Source: Saprospiraceae bacterium (GTDB taxonomy: Bacteria > Bacteroidota > Bacteroidia > Chitinophagales > Saprospiraceae). From it: 64,000 bases of DNA. A model generated the notes under the pieces. The model saw nothing but the letters and a program-made list of their open reading frames with translations. It was not told the DNA's origin and searched no databases. Below, one piece after another: positions 1 through 9,900 of the stretch (positions within the stretch are counted from its first letter, which is position 1; each line of letters starts with the position of its first letter). The DNA lies in assembly GCA_015490715.1 (NCBI GenBank), contig WFXH01000080.1, positions 1 through 64,000 on the forward strand. Reading direction: 5' to 3'. A program made the position numbers and the translations under genes.

Positions 1-731
1 AGCGTGCGGTAAAAATCGATGTGTCGCACGTGCTCTGGAGCTACGGCATTGTAAACCTCGGGAGGGAGGATCCCTTTGATGCTTTTCCGAAAGATTTCTA
101 CCAGATCGCGATAGTGTATCCAGGGCAGCCAATGCCTACCCCTACCCGGGGGAGCGAGTAATCCCCAGCGCGCAAAGGGGAGAATCTTCGTCAAAAACCC
201 ACTTGCTGAGTCGAGTACCACACCTGTGCGATAAATCCACACGTCGATTCCGAGCTGAGAAAAGCGGCGGTGCGCGCGCTCCCAGTCGACGCACAACTTC
301 GCTAAGAAATCACTGCCCGGCGGATCAGATTCCACAAAGATATTTTCCGTTGTGGTCGTGCCGTAATATCCCGTGGCCGAAATGCCGATGTAGTACTTCA
401 GGTAGGGTGGTTTGTGCTTTTGCACTTGTTCCAACAAAAAGATCGTACTGTCGACGCGGCTATGGTAGAGCTGCGCTTTGCGTGCTGTGGTCCATCTTCC
501 CTCGGCGATGTTCGCTCCCGCCAGCTGGACGATGGCATGTACGTCCTTTAGTGCGGCGGGGTCAAACTCGCCTCTCTGTGGGTCCCAATAATAGTACTCG
601 ATGGAATGATTGACGCTGCTTAAACTGCTGGCTCGCGTGAGTATCGAGACATTCCATCCGTGCTGGAGGAGTGCCTCGGTGAGTCGACGCCCGATACCAC
701 CACGGCCCCCTGCTATGAGGACGGTGCCCAA
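1..731 (-). CDS. SDR-family epimerase, TIGR01777/YfcH type (partial)
   Basis: The reading frame is open across the whole stretch and runs off the left edge of the window, so the C-terminus is missing (about 243 codons seen). I translated it by hand from the minus strand. It opens with a Rossmann-type glycine-rich loop (GTVLIAGGRGGIG), followed by QLAGANIAEGRW near residue 70, ISATGYYG near residue 115, YRTGVVLD and LPWIHYRDLV. These are hallmarks of the TIGR01777 NAD(P)-dependent epimerase family (YfcH/SDR39U1), whose substrate is unknown. The only sensible start is TTG at 731; an in-frame stop lies seven codons upstream of it. It follows the DeoR-family gene by 4 bp on the same strand, so the two are probably co-transcribed and translationally coupled. 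The family call is secure; the exact start and substrate are not. Confidence 0.85.
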   Translation of the reverse strand, partial: MGTVLIAGGRGGIGRRLTEALLQHGWNVSILTRASSLSSVNHSIEYYYWDPQRGEFDPAALKDVHAIVQLAGANIAEGRWTTARKAQLYHSRVDSTIFLLEQVQKHKPPYLKYYIGISATGYYGTTTTENIFVESDPPGSDFLAKLCVDWERAHRRFSQLGIDVWIYRTGVVLDSASGFLTKILPFARWGLLAPPGRGRHWLPWIHYRDLVEIFRKSIKGILPPEVYNAVAPEHVRHIDFYRT

Positions 732-735
732 GGCA

Positions 736-1545
736 TCACTTGTTGGCTATGATGACCTGGGTATTGGTGGTAGATTGCAGTTTGGATACCATGTCCCGAT
801 CAACCTTGGAATCGGTGATAATGGTATGTACCTTGTGCAATACGGGCATCTTGTAGAAGCTCTTGCGCAGGAACTTGGAGTGATCGGCGAGGATGATCAC
901 TTCCGTACCCATATCGACGACCGACTTGATGATGGACGCCTCTTCGATATCCTGGCAGTAGAGGTTGTTGTCTAAATCGATACCGGAGACTTCCAGGAAG
1001 ATCTTGTCGTAAGAAAAGTGAGACAGGTTTTGTTCGGTGAGAGGCCCTGCCAGCGAGAGGTTTTTGCGACGCAATACACCGCCGAGCAAGATGACCTCTG
1101 TGGCCCAGTCGTCTTTAAATTCTTCGACGATGGGCAGGGAGTAGGTGATGATTTTGACGGTTTTTTGGTTAAGTGAAAGCTGTTTGGCGAAGATCAATGT
1201 CGTCGATCCTGCGCCGAGGAAGAGGCTTTCGCCGTCTTTGACGAATTGCACGGCCTTTTTTGCGATGGCGAGCTTCTCGCGGTAATTTTCCTTGCCTTCG
1301 TCTTGAAGGAGGTAATCTTGAAGCTCTTTTTTCTCCTTGATCGCTCCGCCCCGTACACGGATCAGCAGGCCGTTTTGTTCGAGTTTGACCAGGTCGTTGC
1401 GTATCGTTACGGAGCTGACATTAAACTTTTCGCTCAGCTCTGGTACCGATACCTTTCCTTCCTGCTCGAGGAGCTGGAGGATCTTTGCTCTTCGGTTGAG
1501 CGTACTTCGAAACGTCCCTAAACCTTCTGGATAGTTTTCTACCAT
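736..1545 (-). CDS. DeoR/GlpR-family transcriptional regulator
   Basis: 269 residues, the usual length for DeoR-family repressors. An N-terminal winged helix-turn-helix (KILQLLEQEGKVSVPELSEK onward, about residues 20-75, ending in LLIRVRGGA) is followed by the DeoRC sugar-phosphate sensor domain with the phosphate-binding LGAGSTT signature near residue 110. Such proteins are usually released from DNA by a phosphorylated sugar or sugar alcohol. The target pathway is not evident here because the only co-oriented partner is the SDR epimerase immediately downstream. ATG at 1545 is preceded by a well-formed promoter and by two identical 9-bp direct repeats flanking the -7 element, which suggests autoregulation (inference). 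Confidence 0.9.
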   Translation of the reverse strand: MVENYPEGLGTFRSTLNRRAKILQLLEQEGKVSVPELSEKFNVSSVTIRNDLVKLEQNGLLIRVRGGAIKEKKELQDYLLQDEGKENYREKLAIAKKAVQFVKDGESLFLGAGSTTLIFAKQLSLNQKTVKIITYSLPIVEEFKDDWATEVILLGGVLRRKNLSLAGPLTEQNLSHFSYDKIFLEVSGIDLDNNLYCQDIEEASIIKSVVDMGTEVIILADHSKFLRKSFYKMPVLHKVHTIITDSKVDRDMVSKLQSTTNTQVIIANK

Positions 1546-1568
1546 GGCTCTTTAGTTTTGGCGTTTAG

Positions 1569-1603
1569 TTCACAATTCACTATTGCAAAGATATTTCACA
1601 ATT
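1569..1603. repeat. Direct repeats TTCACAATT, candidate DeoR operator
   Basis: TTCACAATT occurs at 1569-1577 and again at 1595-1603, 26 bp apart (about 2.5 helical turns). One copy lies between the -33 and -7 elements and the other just past the expected transcription start of the DeoR gene. This is the placement expected for an autoregulatory operator. The repeats are seen directly; their function is inferred. Confidence 0.45.
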
Positions 1604-1617
1604 TAGAATAACTGCAA
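1586..1617 (-). promoter_or_regulatory. Bacteroidota-type promoter of the DeoR gene
   Basis: On the minus strand a -33 TTG (1617-1615) is separated by 21 bp from TATCTTTG (1593-1586), matching the TTG-N19-21-TAnnTTTG pattern known for the primary sigma factor of Bacteroidota. The ATG of the DeoR gene lies about 40 bp downstream. Identification is by pattern only. Confidence 0.6.
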
Positions 1618-1881
1618 AACGCAGCATTGTATTATTTTACCCATACAGAAATTGATCCACAAAGCCCATTCCAGAAGTTCGATTTTTGGCATCGAACTTC
1701 TTCTCCCAATCCTGAAATGTTTTAGGTTTTGCGGCCCCTATCCCAATGGCTTTGACAATCTATTGTCCAAGCCCCTATTATTAAATGCTATAACGGCTCG
1801 TTTTGTTCAAAATTTTCCATTTTTTTACGTATTTTATATACGCAATGCGGTTGTACTTTATTATATATAATTGAAGGACAA
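1618..1881. other. Intergenic region upstream of recD
   Basis: A+T-rich DNA between the divergent DeoR and recD genes. A 72-codon frame at 1652-1870 has no recognisable family and low-complexity composition, so I do not call it a gene. The last 40 bp are very A+T-rich (TATATATAA run) and end in GAAGGA, seven bases before the recD ATG, a plausible ribosome-binding site. I see no clean TAnnTTTG element for recD. Confidence 0.5.
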
Positions 1882-3678
1882 ATGAGGATGGATTCGAATA
1901 TGGAAAAGTCGACCTCAGTATATGAGCTGTTGATGGACAAACCCACTGCAGCGTTGGCGGATCAAATGCGCCACTTTTTGACGGAAGGACATGTCTGCAT
2001 CCACTGGGAAGCGCTTGAGCCAGAAATGCGTGCCCTCTTGCCGCCGCCGACCAGTTGGGCTTCTAACCCCTGGATGTCGCCGTGGGAGCAACAGCGCGAT
2101 ACGCCTTTCGTCTACATGGATGATTACGTCTATTTTCACCGCTACTGGCATTACGAGACACAAATCATACGTGGCATCCATCGATTGCTGCAGACGCCTC
2201 AGCCGATGCCGCCGATCGATGAGTTGCAAAAAGTAGTGAAGCAGCTCTTTGGAGAAAAGTTTGCGGAGGCGTACAACATAGCACCTCTTATAGCACTCTT
2301 GCACAGCTTTCGATATGCGTTTACGCTCATTACGGGTGGGCCAGGTACGGGCAAGACGACCTCTATTGCACGCATATTGGCTGCTCATTTATCGATTCGA
2401 CCACATTTGCGCATTGCCCTGGCAGCACCAACGGGCAAGGCGGCTAATCGCATGGGTGAAGCGATCCAACACGTAGTGGGGCATCTTCAATTAAGAGAGG
2501 ACGTACGTCAGAGCATTCGAGATATTCCGCAGTTTACGGTGCATCGTTTGCTGGGTTTTTCTCCCCTGACACTGCAGTTTGCGTACAATGTGGAAAATCC
2601 CCTCCCTTACGATATGCTCGTCGTCGATGAGGCCTCGATGATGGACGTGGTCTTGTTTGCTCATCTGATGGAGGCCTTGCCCGAACAAATTCAGCTCATT
2701 GTGGTGGGCGATCGACATCAACTCGCCTCTGTCGAAGCAGGGCTCGTCTTTGGTGATCTCTGCACAGCGGCCATGCCCTTCGATTGTTACAGTGAGGAAG
2801 ATCGGGCGTTTTACCGCCAATTTATACCTGCCCTCGATCGCCTTGTTCGTTCGGATACTCTCGACGAAGGGGAAGGTCCCACGCTGATGGGCCATGCCAT
2901 CGAATTGAAATATTCCCATCGCTTTGACCCGCATCGCGGCATTGGTCGCTTTAGTAACCTGGTGCTCTCAGGACAACTGACCGCCGATCGGGTGGTGGAG
3001 GAATTCGTCGACCCTCCTGAGGGGGCGGAGCTGATCGTTCTGCCGCAGTGGGATGAAGCGATGTTGATGGAACTCTTAGAGCCTTACCGTGGCTATGTGC
3101 TCGAGGAAGCGGTCGATGCGGCCTGGCAGCGTTTGCATACCCTGCGCATTTTGTGCGCCGTCAACGAAGGGCCCCTGGGTGTGCATGCGCTCAATGCCCT
3201 TGTCGAATCTCATCTACAAGAAGCTGGCCTCATTGAAGTACGCAATCCGTATTATCATCACCAACCCATTTTGATTACAAAAAACGACTATTCCCTGGGC
3301 TTGTACAATGGAGATGTGGGCATCGTGCGCTATGACGAAGAGCGAGAGCGCTACCTGGCGCATTTCAAGCGTAGAGATGAAGAGGGCATGGTGTTCTTCC
3401 CCGCCTCTGTGATCAAGGATTTTCAAACGACTTATGCGATGACCATCCACAAGAGTCAGGGATCCGAATACGATGAGGTAATCATCGTCTTGCCCGAAGA
3501 TGCCGAACATCCCCTGTTGACGCGCGAGCTTCTCTATACAGCAGTGACCAGAGCGCGTCGCCGCGTCTATATCTTCGCACACCCCAAAGTGCTCGAAGCT
3601 GCGGTACAGCGTCATACGCGACGCATGAGTGGATTGGGATATCGACTGCGTCAATCGAATGCAAAGCCTGCAAAGTGA
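1882..3678 (+). CDS. recD: Exodeoxyribonuclease V alpha subunit (RecD helicase)
   Basis: 598 residues, close to E. coli RecD (608). It is a 5'-3' superfamily 1B helicase motor of the RecBCD double-strand-break repair and exonuclease complex. Visible motifs are Walker A GGPGTGKTTS (about residues 152-161), Walker B LVVDEASMMD (about 245), VVGDRHQLASVEAG (about 275), TIHKSQGSEYDEVIIVLP (about 519) and ELLYTAVTRAR (about 553). The N-terminal 120 residues are the RecD-specific region that contacts RecC. It is the first gene of a three-gene operon; its TGA overlaps the ATG of recC. A GAAGGA element precedes the ATG. The order D-C-B differs from the E. coli arrangement. Confidence 0.95.
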   Translation: MRMDSNMEKSTSVYELLMDKPTAALADQMRHFLTEGHVCIHWEALEPEMRALLPPPTSWASNPWMSPWEQQRDTPFVYMDDYVYFHRYWHYETQIIRGIHRLLQTPQPMPPIDELQKVVKQLFGEKFAEAYNIAPLIALLHSFRYAFTLITGGPGTGKTTSIARILAAHLSIRPHLRIALAAPTGKAANRMGEAIQHVVGHLQLREDVRQSIRDIPQFTVHRLLGFSPLTLQFAYNVENPLPYDMLVVDEASMMDVVLFAHLMEALPEQIQLIVVGDRHQLASVEAGLVFGDLCTAAMPFDCYSEEDRAFYRQFIPALDRLVRSDTLDEGEGPTLMGHAIELKYSHRFDPHRGIGRFSNLVLSGQLTADRVVEEFVDPPEGAELIVLPQWDEAMLMELLEPYRGYVLEEAVDAAWQRLHTLRILCAVNEGPLGVHALNALVESHLQEAGLIEVRNPYYHHQPILITKNDYSLGLYNGDVGIVRYDEERERYLAHFKRRDEEGMVFFPASVIKDFQTTYAMTIHKSQGSEYDEVIIVLPEDAEHPLLTRELLYTAVTRARRRVYIFAHPKVLEAAVQRHTRRMSGLGYRLRQSNAKPAK

Positions 3679-6600
3679 TGGGGGCACGACTGTATTTTTC
3701 CAACGACATGGAATACCTGATTGATCAACTCGCTCGCCAGTATGGAGAGCGGAGCTATGGGCCGTTTGATAGTGCGGCCATCGTGGTGCAAACTTCTGGT
3801 ATGCGTCGTTGGGTATCCATTCGCATGGCGGAAGCTCACGGCATCTTTGCCCATGCGACATTTTATACTCCCGATGAGCTCCTCATGGCCATCCTTCGCC
3901 ACTTAGATCTACTGCAGACACCTTTTTTATCGAAGGAGCAATTGGCATGGGTGATCTACCACATGCTGGAGCCTGATCGCGTCCGAAGGGAATTTCCAGA
4001 AATCATGCATTATGTCGAGGGAGAAGGCCGTCGAGTGCGCTTTGCCCGCCGTATTGCTGATGTCTTCGACCAATACAGCGTGTACCGCCCACAGATGGTG
4101 GCTCAATGGAATGCGGGGCAGGCTTATGTGCATCCCTATTTAGAGAACTGGCAGGTTGAGCAGTGGCAAAAATACGAATCGTGGCAGCGTCGCCTCTGGA
4201 ATACGGTCCAACAAGAAGTAGCAGCGTTGGGATATCACTTCGACCGCTCGGCGTATGTTCGATGGCTTGCTGAGGTACTGCACAATCCCTCCTCCCGTGA
4301 AAAACTTTGCGAGCGCTTTCCGCATATCGACTTTTTTGGACTGGCGACCTTTGCACCGCTGCATATGAAAGTCTTTGCCGAAATCCTTCCACAAGTATGT
4401 GAGGTGTCTTTCTACCTGTTCAACCCCGCACCAGAGGAGTACTGGTATAAGGATATCTCTCCTAAGGCCGCTAATTGGATTCGACGCGCTTTGGGCCGTG
4501 ATCCTGAAAGTGTGCACCTCTACGAAGGCAATCCGCTCCTGATGGAATGGGGGAAAGTAGGCAAGGATCTCATCTATCTATTGCTCGATGCATTGCCCGA
4601 AACAGCAGAGATATTCACACACCGCAAAGATTGTACGCGACAGAGCTTGTTGGCCAATATCCAATCGGATTTGCACACCAACGCCTTGCCTGACCAACAG
4701 CCTCCCATCGATACTCGCCTGCATGACGACGGGAGCATCACCATTACCTCCCACTATACGGAATTGCGCGAGGTCGAAGTGTTGCACGATTATTTGTTGT
4801 ATCAAATCGAGCAGTTCGGCTATGCACCGCATGAAATGGCTGTTTTAGTCACCGACATCGAGCGTTATGCGCCTTATATACGCGCCGTGTTCGACAATAT
4901 GCATCCCGACAAGCGCATTACCTACATCCTCGCGGATGTGGTAGACAACTATCGGCAGGCATTTGTCCAGTGTTTGATAGAGCTATTGGAGTTGGAAGAG
5001 GGTGATCTGACAGCGGAAAACGTGCTGCGTCTCTTGGACTTCGATCCGATTCAATCGCGATTTGAATACCTCGATACGGAGCAAATACGCCGCGTACTCC
5101 AACAGGCCAATATTCGATACGGCATTAAGGGCAGTGAAGAGGATGAAAGCCACTACATCTCGTGGTTTTACGGGCTAAAGCGCATTCTTTTGGGTTACAT
5201 GATGTACGGTGGAACATTGCAGGTGTTACCCAACGGAGAAGAGGTCTTGCCCTTAGAGATGTCGGGGGAAGTGGCCCACAGTGCTGTCGAATTTGCCCAA
5301 TGGGTGTATGACCTCATCGTCGGCATCCAACAGCGCGGCGAACCGAGGCCTTTGAGCACATGGCTCCACATCGTTCAGCGTCAAATGGAAGACCTCATGC
5401 AAATCCAGGAGCCGTATCGATCGGCGTATCGCTATGTGTTGTACAAGCTCCATGCCGTACGTGAGGTTGCAGAGACACTCGAAGATCGCCCTGTGCCGTA
5501 TCGCGATTTTATCTATTTGCTCAAAAGCCAGTTTTACCCCGCCGAAAACGCAAGTGGAATGGTCTCTGGTCCCCTTACCATTGCGCAGATGATTCCGCTA
5601 CGGACCATCCCCTACAAGGTCATAGCCGTTTTGGGCTTAAATCGCGACGACTTTCCGCGCCGTACGCAACGGCCGAACTTTGATCTGATCCAGCTTGCAC
5701 CTGCACCTGGCGATCGCGACGTGCGCCAGTACGACCAATACCTCTTTTTGGAAACACTCCTCTCTGCACAGGACAAACTCTATTTGAGCTTTCTCGGGCG
5801 AAGTATTCACGACAACCGCCCTTTACCTCCCTCTTCCGTAGTGGATCAGCTGCTCCAATATCTCAAGGAGCGCATGTGTATGCGTGATGACCTACCATTT
5901 CATACCCTCATACGACAACATCCCATCCATCCTTACCACAGGGTGTATTTCGAAGAGGATAGCCCGTATTTTACATATGTGGACTACCGCTCTACGGATC
6001 GTGAACAACTCGCTCCAATTCCTGGTGATGAGGAGCTTTCCCCTGGTAATACTACACCCGATCAGCTCATGCGATGTTTTCGGCATCCCTTGCGCTGGTA
6101 TATGCAACAGCGCTTGGGCATCTACCTCTACTTGGACGACGTGTGGCTGGAGGAGCACGAACCGCTGGCCGTGGTCGACGGGCTTCATCGCTATCGCCTG
6201 CGCGAATATTGGCTGACAGAAGGCATGAGTCGGCCTACGCAGACTCACATCAAGCGATTGAAATTGTCGGGTATGCTCCCACTCAACAATGCAGCGGTTG
6301 CCGAATTGGACAAACTACGCGACGAGATGGCCCCCCTTACTACCATTTTATACTCTGAATTCAAGCTAGATCTTGAGCAGCTCCAGTGGCGGGATGAAAT
6401 CGTCGAAATCCACGCAGGCGAATACACCATCAAGGGTAAAATACCCCACATCATCGATGACATGCACGTGCACATCTGCACGTCCAAACAGGGATGGAAC
6501 CACTGGGTGGCCTTTTGCATCGAACAATGGCTTCTGGCAGCGGCAGGCCTGGGGTCGAGGTTACGGCGATCGGTCTACGTGCAGTGGAATCCCAGTATGA

Positions 6601-6983
6601 AGCGCAAAACACCGATTCTCTACCAATGTCCCTTACCGAATTCCAGCGAAGCCCTCCAACGCGTGCAAGTACTTCTGAAATGGTATCACCGAGCGCTCCA
6701 ACGACCCCTGGCCTTTCACCCCGAGGCGTCTTATCGATACTGGCGCAGATTTCTGCGACTGAAAAAAAATAAGAAAAAACCCTTAGACGTCGAGACATGC
6801 AAGGTACGAGCCCATGCGGAGTTTGTAAAAACCATACATCAGTTGGCAGAAGATCGGTATAAAAACGAGAGTGATCCGTATTGGCAGGTGTGGGTGCGCA
6901 GCGGTCGGGCGTTGGAGCTGTCTCCCGAGGAAGTGCATGCGCTGGCCAAGCTGTTTTACGACCAAAACCCCGTACTGGAATGA
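3678..6983 (+). CDS. recC: Exodeoxyribonuclease V gamma subunit (RecC)
   Basis: About 1,101 residues, matching E. coli RecC (1,122). RecC holds the Chi-recognition tunnel and splits the duplex for the RecB and RecD motors. It descends from an SF1 helicase plus nuclease but has lost catalytic motifs, consistent with finding no intact Walker A here. Supporting stretches include the N-terminal QTSGMRRWVSIRMAEAHGI (helicase-derived) and the central PLTIAQMIPLRTIPYKVIAV and LGLNRDDFPRR near residues 640-660, typical of RecC. The frame could begin at GTG 3675, but ATG 3678 overlaps the recD stop as TGATG and is preferred for coupling. Its own stop overlaps the recB start as ATGA. Confidence 0.93.
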   Translation: MGARLYFSNDMEYLIDQLARQYGERSYGPFDSAAIVVQTSGMRRWVSIRMAEAHGIFAHATFYTPDELLMAILRHLDLLQTPFLSKEQLAWVIYHMLEPDRVRREFPEIMHYVEGEGRRVRFARRIADVFDQYSVYRPQMVAQWNAGQAYVHPYLENWQVEQWQKYESWQRRLWNTVQQEVAALGYHFDRSAYVRWLAEVLHNPSSREKLCERFPHIDFFGLATFAPLHMKVFAEILPQVCEVSFYLFNPAPEEYWYKDISPKAANWIRRALGRDPESVHLYEGNPLLMEWGKVGKDLIYLLLDALPETAEIFTHRKDCTRQSLLANIQSDLHTNALPDQQPPIDTRLHDDGSITITSHYTELREVEVLHDYLLYQIEQFGYAPHEMAVLVTDIERYAPYIRAVFDNMHPDKRITYILADVVDNYRQAFVQCLIELLELEEGDLTAENVLRLLDFDPIQSRFEYLDTEQIRRVLQQANIRYGIKGSEEDESHYISWFYGLKRILLGYMMYGGTLQVLPNGEEVLPLEMSGEVAHSAVEFAQWVYDLIVGIQQRGEPRPLSTWLHIVQRQMEDLMQIQEPYRSAYRYVLYKLHAVREVAETLEDRPVPYRDFIYLLKSQFYPAENASGMVSGPLTIAQMIPLRTIPYKVIAVLGLNRDDFPRRTQRPNFDLIQLAPAPGDRDVRQYDQYLFLETLLSAQDKLYLSFLGRSIHDNRPLPPSSVVDQLLQYLKERMCMRDDLPFHTLIRQHPIHPYHRVYFEEDSPYFTYVDYRSTDREQLAPIPGDEELSPGNTTPDQLMRCFRHPLRWYMQQRLGIYLYLDDVWLEEHEPLAVVDGLHRYRLREYWLTEGMSRPTQTHIKRLKLSGMLPLNNAAVAELDKLRDEMAPLTTILYSEFKLDLEQLQWRDEIVEIHAGEYTIKGKIPHIIDDMHVHICTSKQGWNHWVAFCIEQWLLAAAGLGSRLRRSVYVQWNPSMKRKTPILYQCPLPNSSEALQRVQVLLKWYHRALQRPLAFHPEASYRYWRRFLRLKKNKKKPLDVETCKVRAHAEFVKTIHQLAEDRYKNESDPYWQVWVRSGRALELSPEEVHALAKLFYDQNPVLE

Positions 6984-9900
6984 ACACACACCCACAGACT
7001 ACGCTGCCGTTTGATGTCTGCACCATCGACTTAAAGGGTGCCCAGCTCGTCGAGGCCAGTGCAGGCACGGGAAAGACGTATTCCTTAGCCTTGCTGTACC
7101 TGCGCCTTTTGGTCGAGACTTCGATCTCGGTGCGTCAGATACTGGTATTGACTTTTACCAATGCGGCGGCAGCCGAAATGGAATACCGTATTCGGGCATT
7201 TTTGTTTGCTGCACACAATTACCTCAAAGGAGGGACGGAGTACTTGTATGAAATAGTGGATCGCGGCGATGCGATTGCGCGCATCTTGCAGCGAGCACTT
7301 CAGCAAAGCGATTTCCAAACCGTGGAATTGCGCGTGCGCGATGCCATCATGCTGCTCGATGAGCTCCAGGTAATGACCATCCACGCCTTTTGCCAACAAT
7401 CCCTGCGTGATTATGCCTACGAGTTTGGCGTGTTGGAGGATTACTCCATCGTGGAATCGGAGAAGCAGCTGGTGCGCAAACAGCTGGCCGCCTTTTGGCG
7501 AAGGGAAATCACCCGCTTGCCACCAGAGGTGTTCCAACTCCTACTGCAAAGAGGCTTTCGCGTGGAGCTGCTCCATCAAATCGTACGGCTCTTCCATACG
7601 GGATATCGACCTCGCATCGGCACACAAGATACTATAGTCACCGAGTTGCAAAGTCTTATTCGTTGCGAGAAGACACTGCTTCAGCGCATCACGACACATG
7701 TGGTGCAGCATCCACCGTATTGGAAAGAATTTTTACAAGACCTCCATACGAAAAACCGCAACAAGGGATATCTACACGAGGTACTCCAGCAAGACATGCT
7801 CGAACTCATCCCCTATGCCCTACAGCAGGATCTCAACAATCCCTCGTGGCTGCAAAGTGTGATCGAGCGATGCAAGCAACACGCAGCGGAGTCGGAATGG
7901 CTCCCCCATTGGCAGGAGTTTGCGTCGTGCAGGGAAGAACTCTACCATTCGCTCGAGCGATTTGCCAATCACTTACTCGTCATACTCTACGAGAAATACC
8001 TTCCCGCGATACATGCCGAACGGGAACGCAAACAGCTCCTGGGCTTTTCGGATTTGATCGCCTTCGTGCACCGTAAACTCGTAATCCAGCGCGACGAGGA
8101 GCTTTTGGCAATCCTACGCAGCAAGTACAAAGCGCTCATCGTCGACGAATTTCAGGATACCGACCGATGGCAGTACGAACTGCTTCGCGCTATCTTTCAT
8201 TCGCCACAACACCGCGTGTTTTACATCGGCGACCCCAAGCAAAATATCTACCGATGGCGCGGTGCGGATCTGTCGACCTATAAGCGAGCCCGTGCTGAAG
8301 TTGACCACGTATACACCATGTCGCACAACTATCGCTCCTCCCCCCGCTACCTCGAGGCACTCAATCGTTTTTATGCCCTGCAAGACAATCCCTTTGTCGA
8401 TGCCGACATCGCCTATTATCCCGTACAGCCCGGGCGAGATCCTGCGCAGTTTGACCAGTTGAGTTTCAACGATTCGGACGGCCCTGCAGCACCAATTGTG
8501 TTGTGTACGCCAGAGCAACGCCTTACGCTGAGTGATTTCGCCCAGGGATATGTGTTGCGCTTGCTCCACTCGGGCTCATGGCGCTCGAGTGATGGAAAGG
8601 TGCGGCCGGTACAACCCGGAGACATCGCCGTGTTGGTGCGCACCAATGATCAAGCCATACAGATGAAGAATGCCCTTCTCCAAAGTGGAGTGCCCTCCGT
8701 GGTGCGTACCGAGGAGTACATCACTCGTACGGTGGAGGCCCTTTATTTGCACCGCATTTTAAAAGCATTTTTACATCCGCAGCGCGAAGTGCGGGCAGCG
8801 CTGATGACCGAGCTCACGCCGCAATTCCTCAGCTGGGATGCCGTGTGGGATATCGTCCCACACATCGAATTGTTGTCGGAATGCAGGGCACTTTGGAAAG
8901 AACGCGGTGTCTTTTCGGCATTGCAACATTTCATGCATAGCTATGGAGTGTTTGACCGACTGCTGAGCAGCGGAGGTGCCGATGGCGAAAGCCGCTACAC
9001 GCGCTTGATTCAGCTGATGGAGATTCTCCATCAACTCGAATATCACCACCGCTGGAGCGACGAAAAGCTCGTCGAATGGCTGGCCTATGCTATGAAACAT
9101 CCCCCCGCCGAGGCCCTCTACGAACAGCGCATCGAAAGCGCTGAAAACGCCGTCGTCGTGTCTACCATCCACAAGGCCAAAGGACTGGAGTTTCCCATCG
9201 TCGTATTGCCCGCCGTTCGGACCCCCAACAAACCCTATCCCACACAGTGGTACACTTTTACGCCCCATACGGCGTGGACGGGTGATGAACAAATTCCTAC
9301 CGTGGCATTGAAATACAGGGGGGACGTGTACACTGCGGAAGAACCCCTGCTCCAAGGCGACGAGCGGCGGCTGCTCTACGTCGCCCTGACGCGTGCTGTG
9401 CACCACTGTGCCGTGTTCGTCACTGCCGCGCAGAGACCACTTTTTGAAGAAGTGCTCCGCCAATGGCCGGATACCGAACTCCTTCATACCAAAGCCTTAC
9501 AACCCTATACAGCTCCAATTACTACTATCAAGCGCCAGCCGCTCCCTTTCCGAGGCAATACTGACCCGCAATGGGTCGTGACGAGCTATTCGGCCTTAGA
9601 TACCGAAGAGGGACATACCACACGCACTTCACATTGGGCACAGGCCCTTGCCGACTACGATGATTTCATCTTCCAACAGCTGCCGGCTGGACCCCATGTA
9701 GGGAATTTCATCCATGCACTGCTCGAAGAAGTGGACTTCCAAAGCGATGACCTGCCCCAGGGGCTTCTGCGAGGGCTCTTACACCAATACGGTTTGTACG
9801 GCAAGATTGACCCCGACTATGTCGAGTTGATGCTCGACCACGTGCGACATGCGGTGTTGTCGACAGAGGAGAAGGCCTTTTCACTGCGAGACGTCGCCAT

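Noticed and set aside
1652-1870. 72-codon plus-strand frame upstream of recD
   Set aside because: Low-complexity A+T-rich DNA, no recognisable domain, and it sits where the recD promoter should be.
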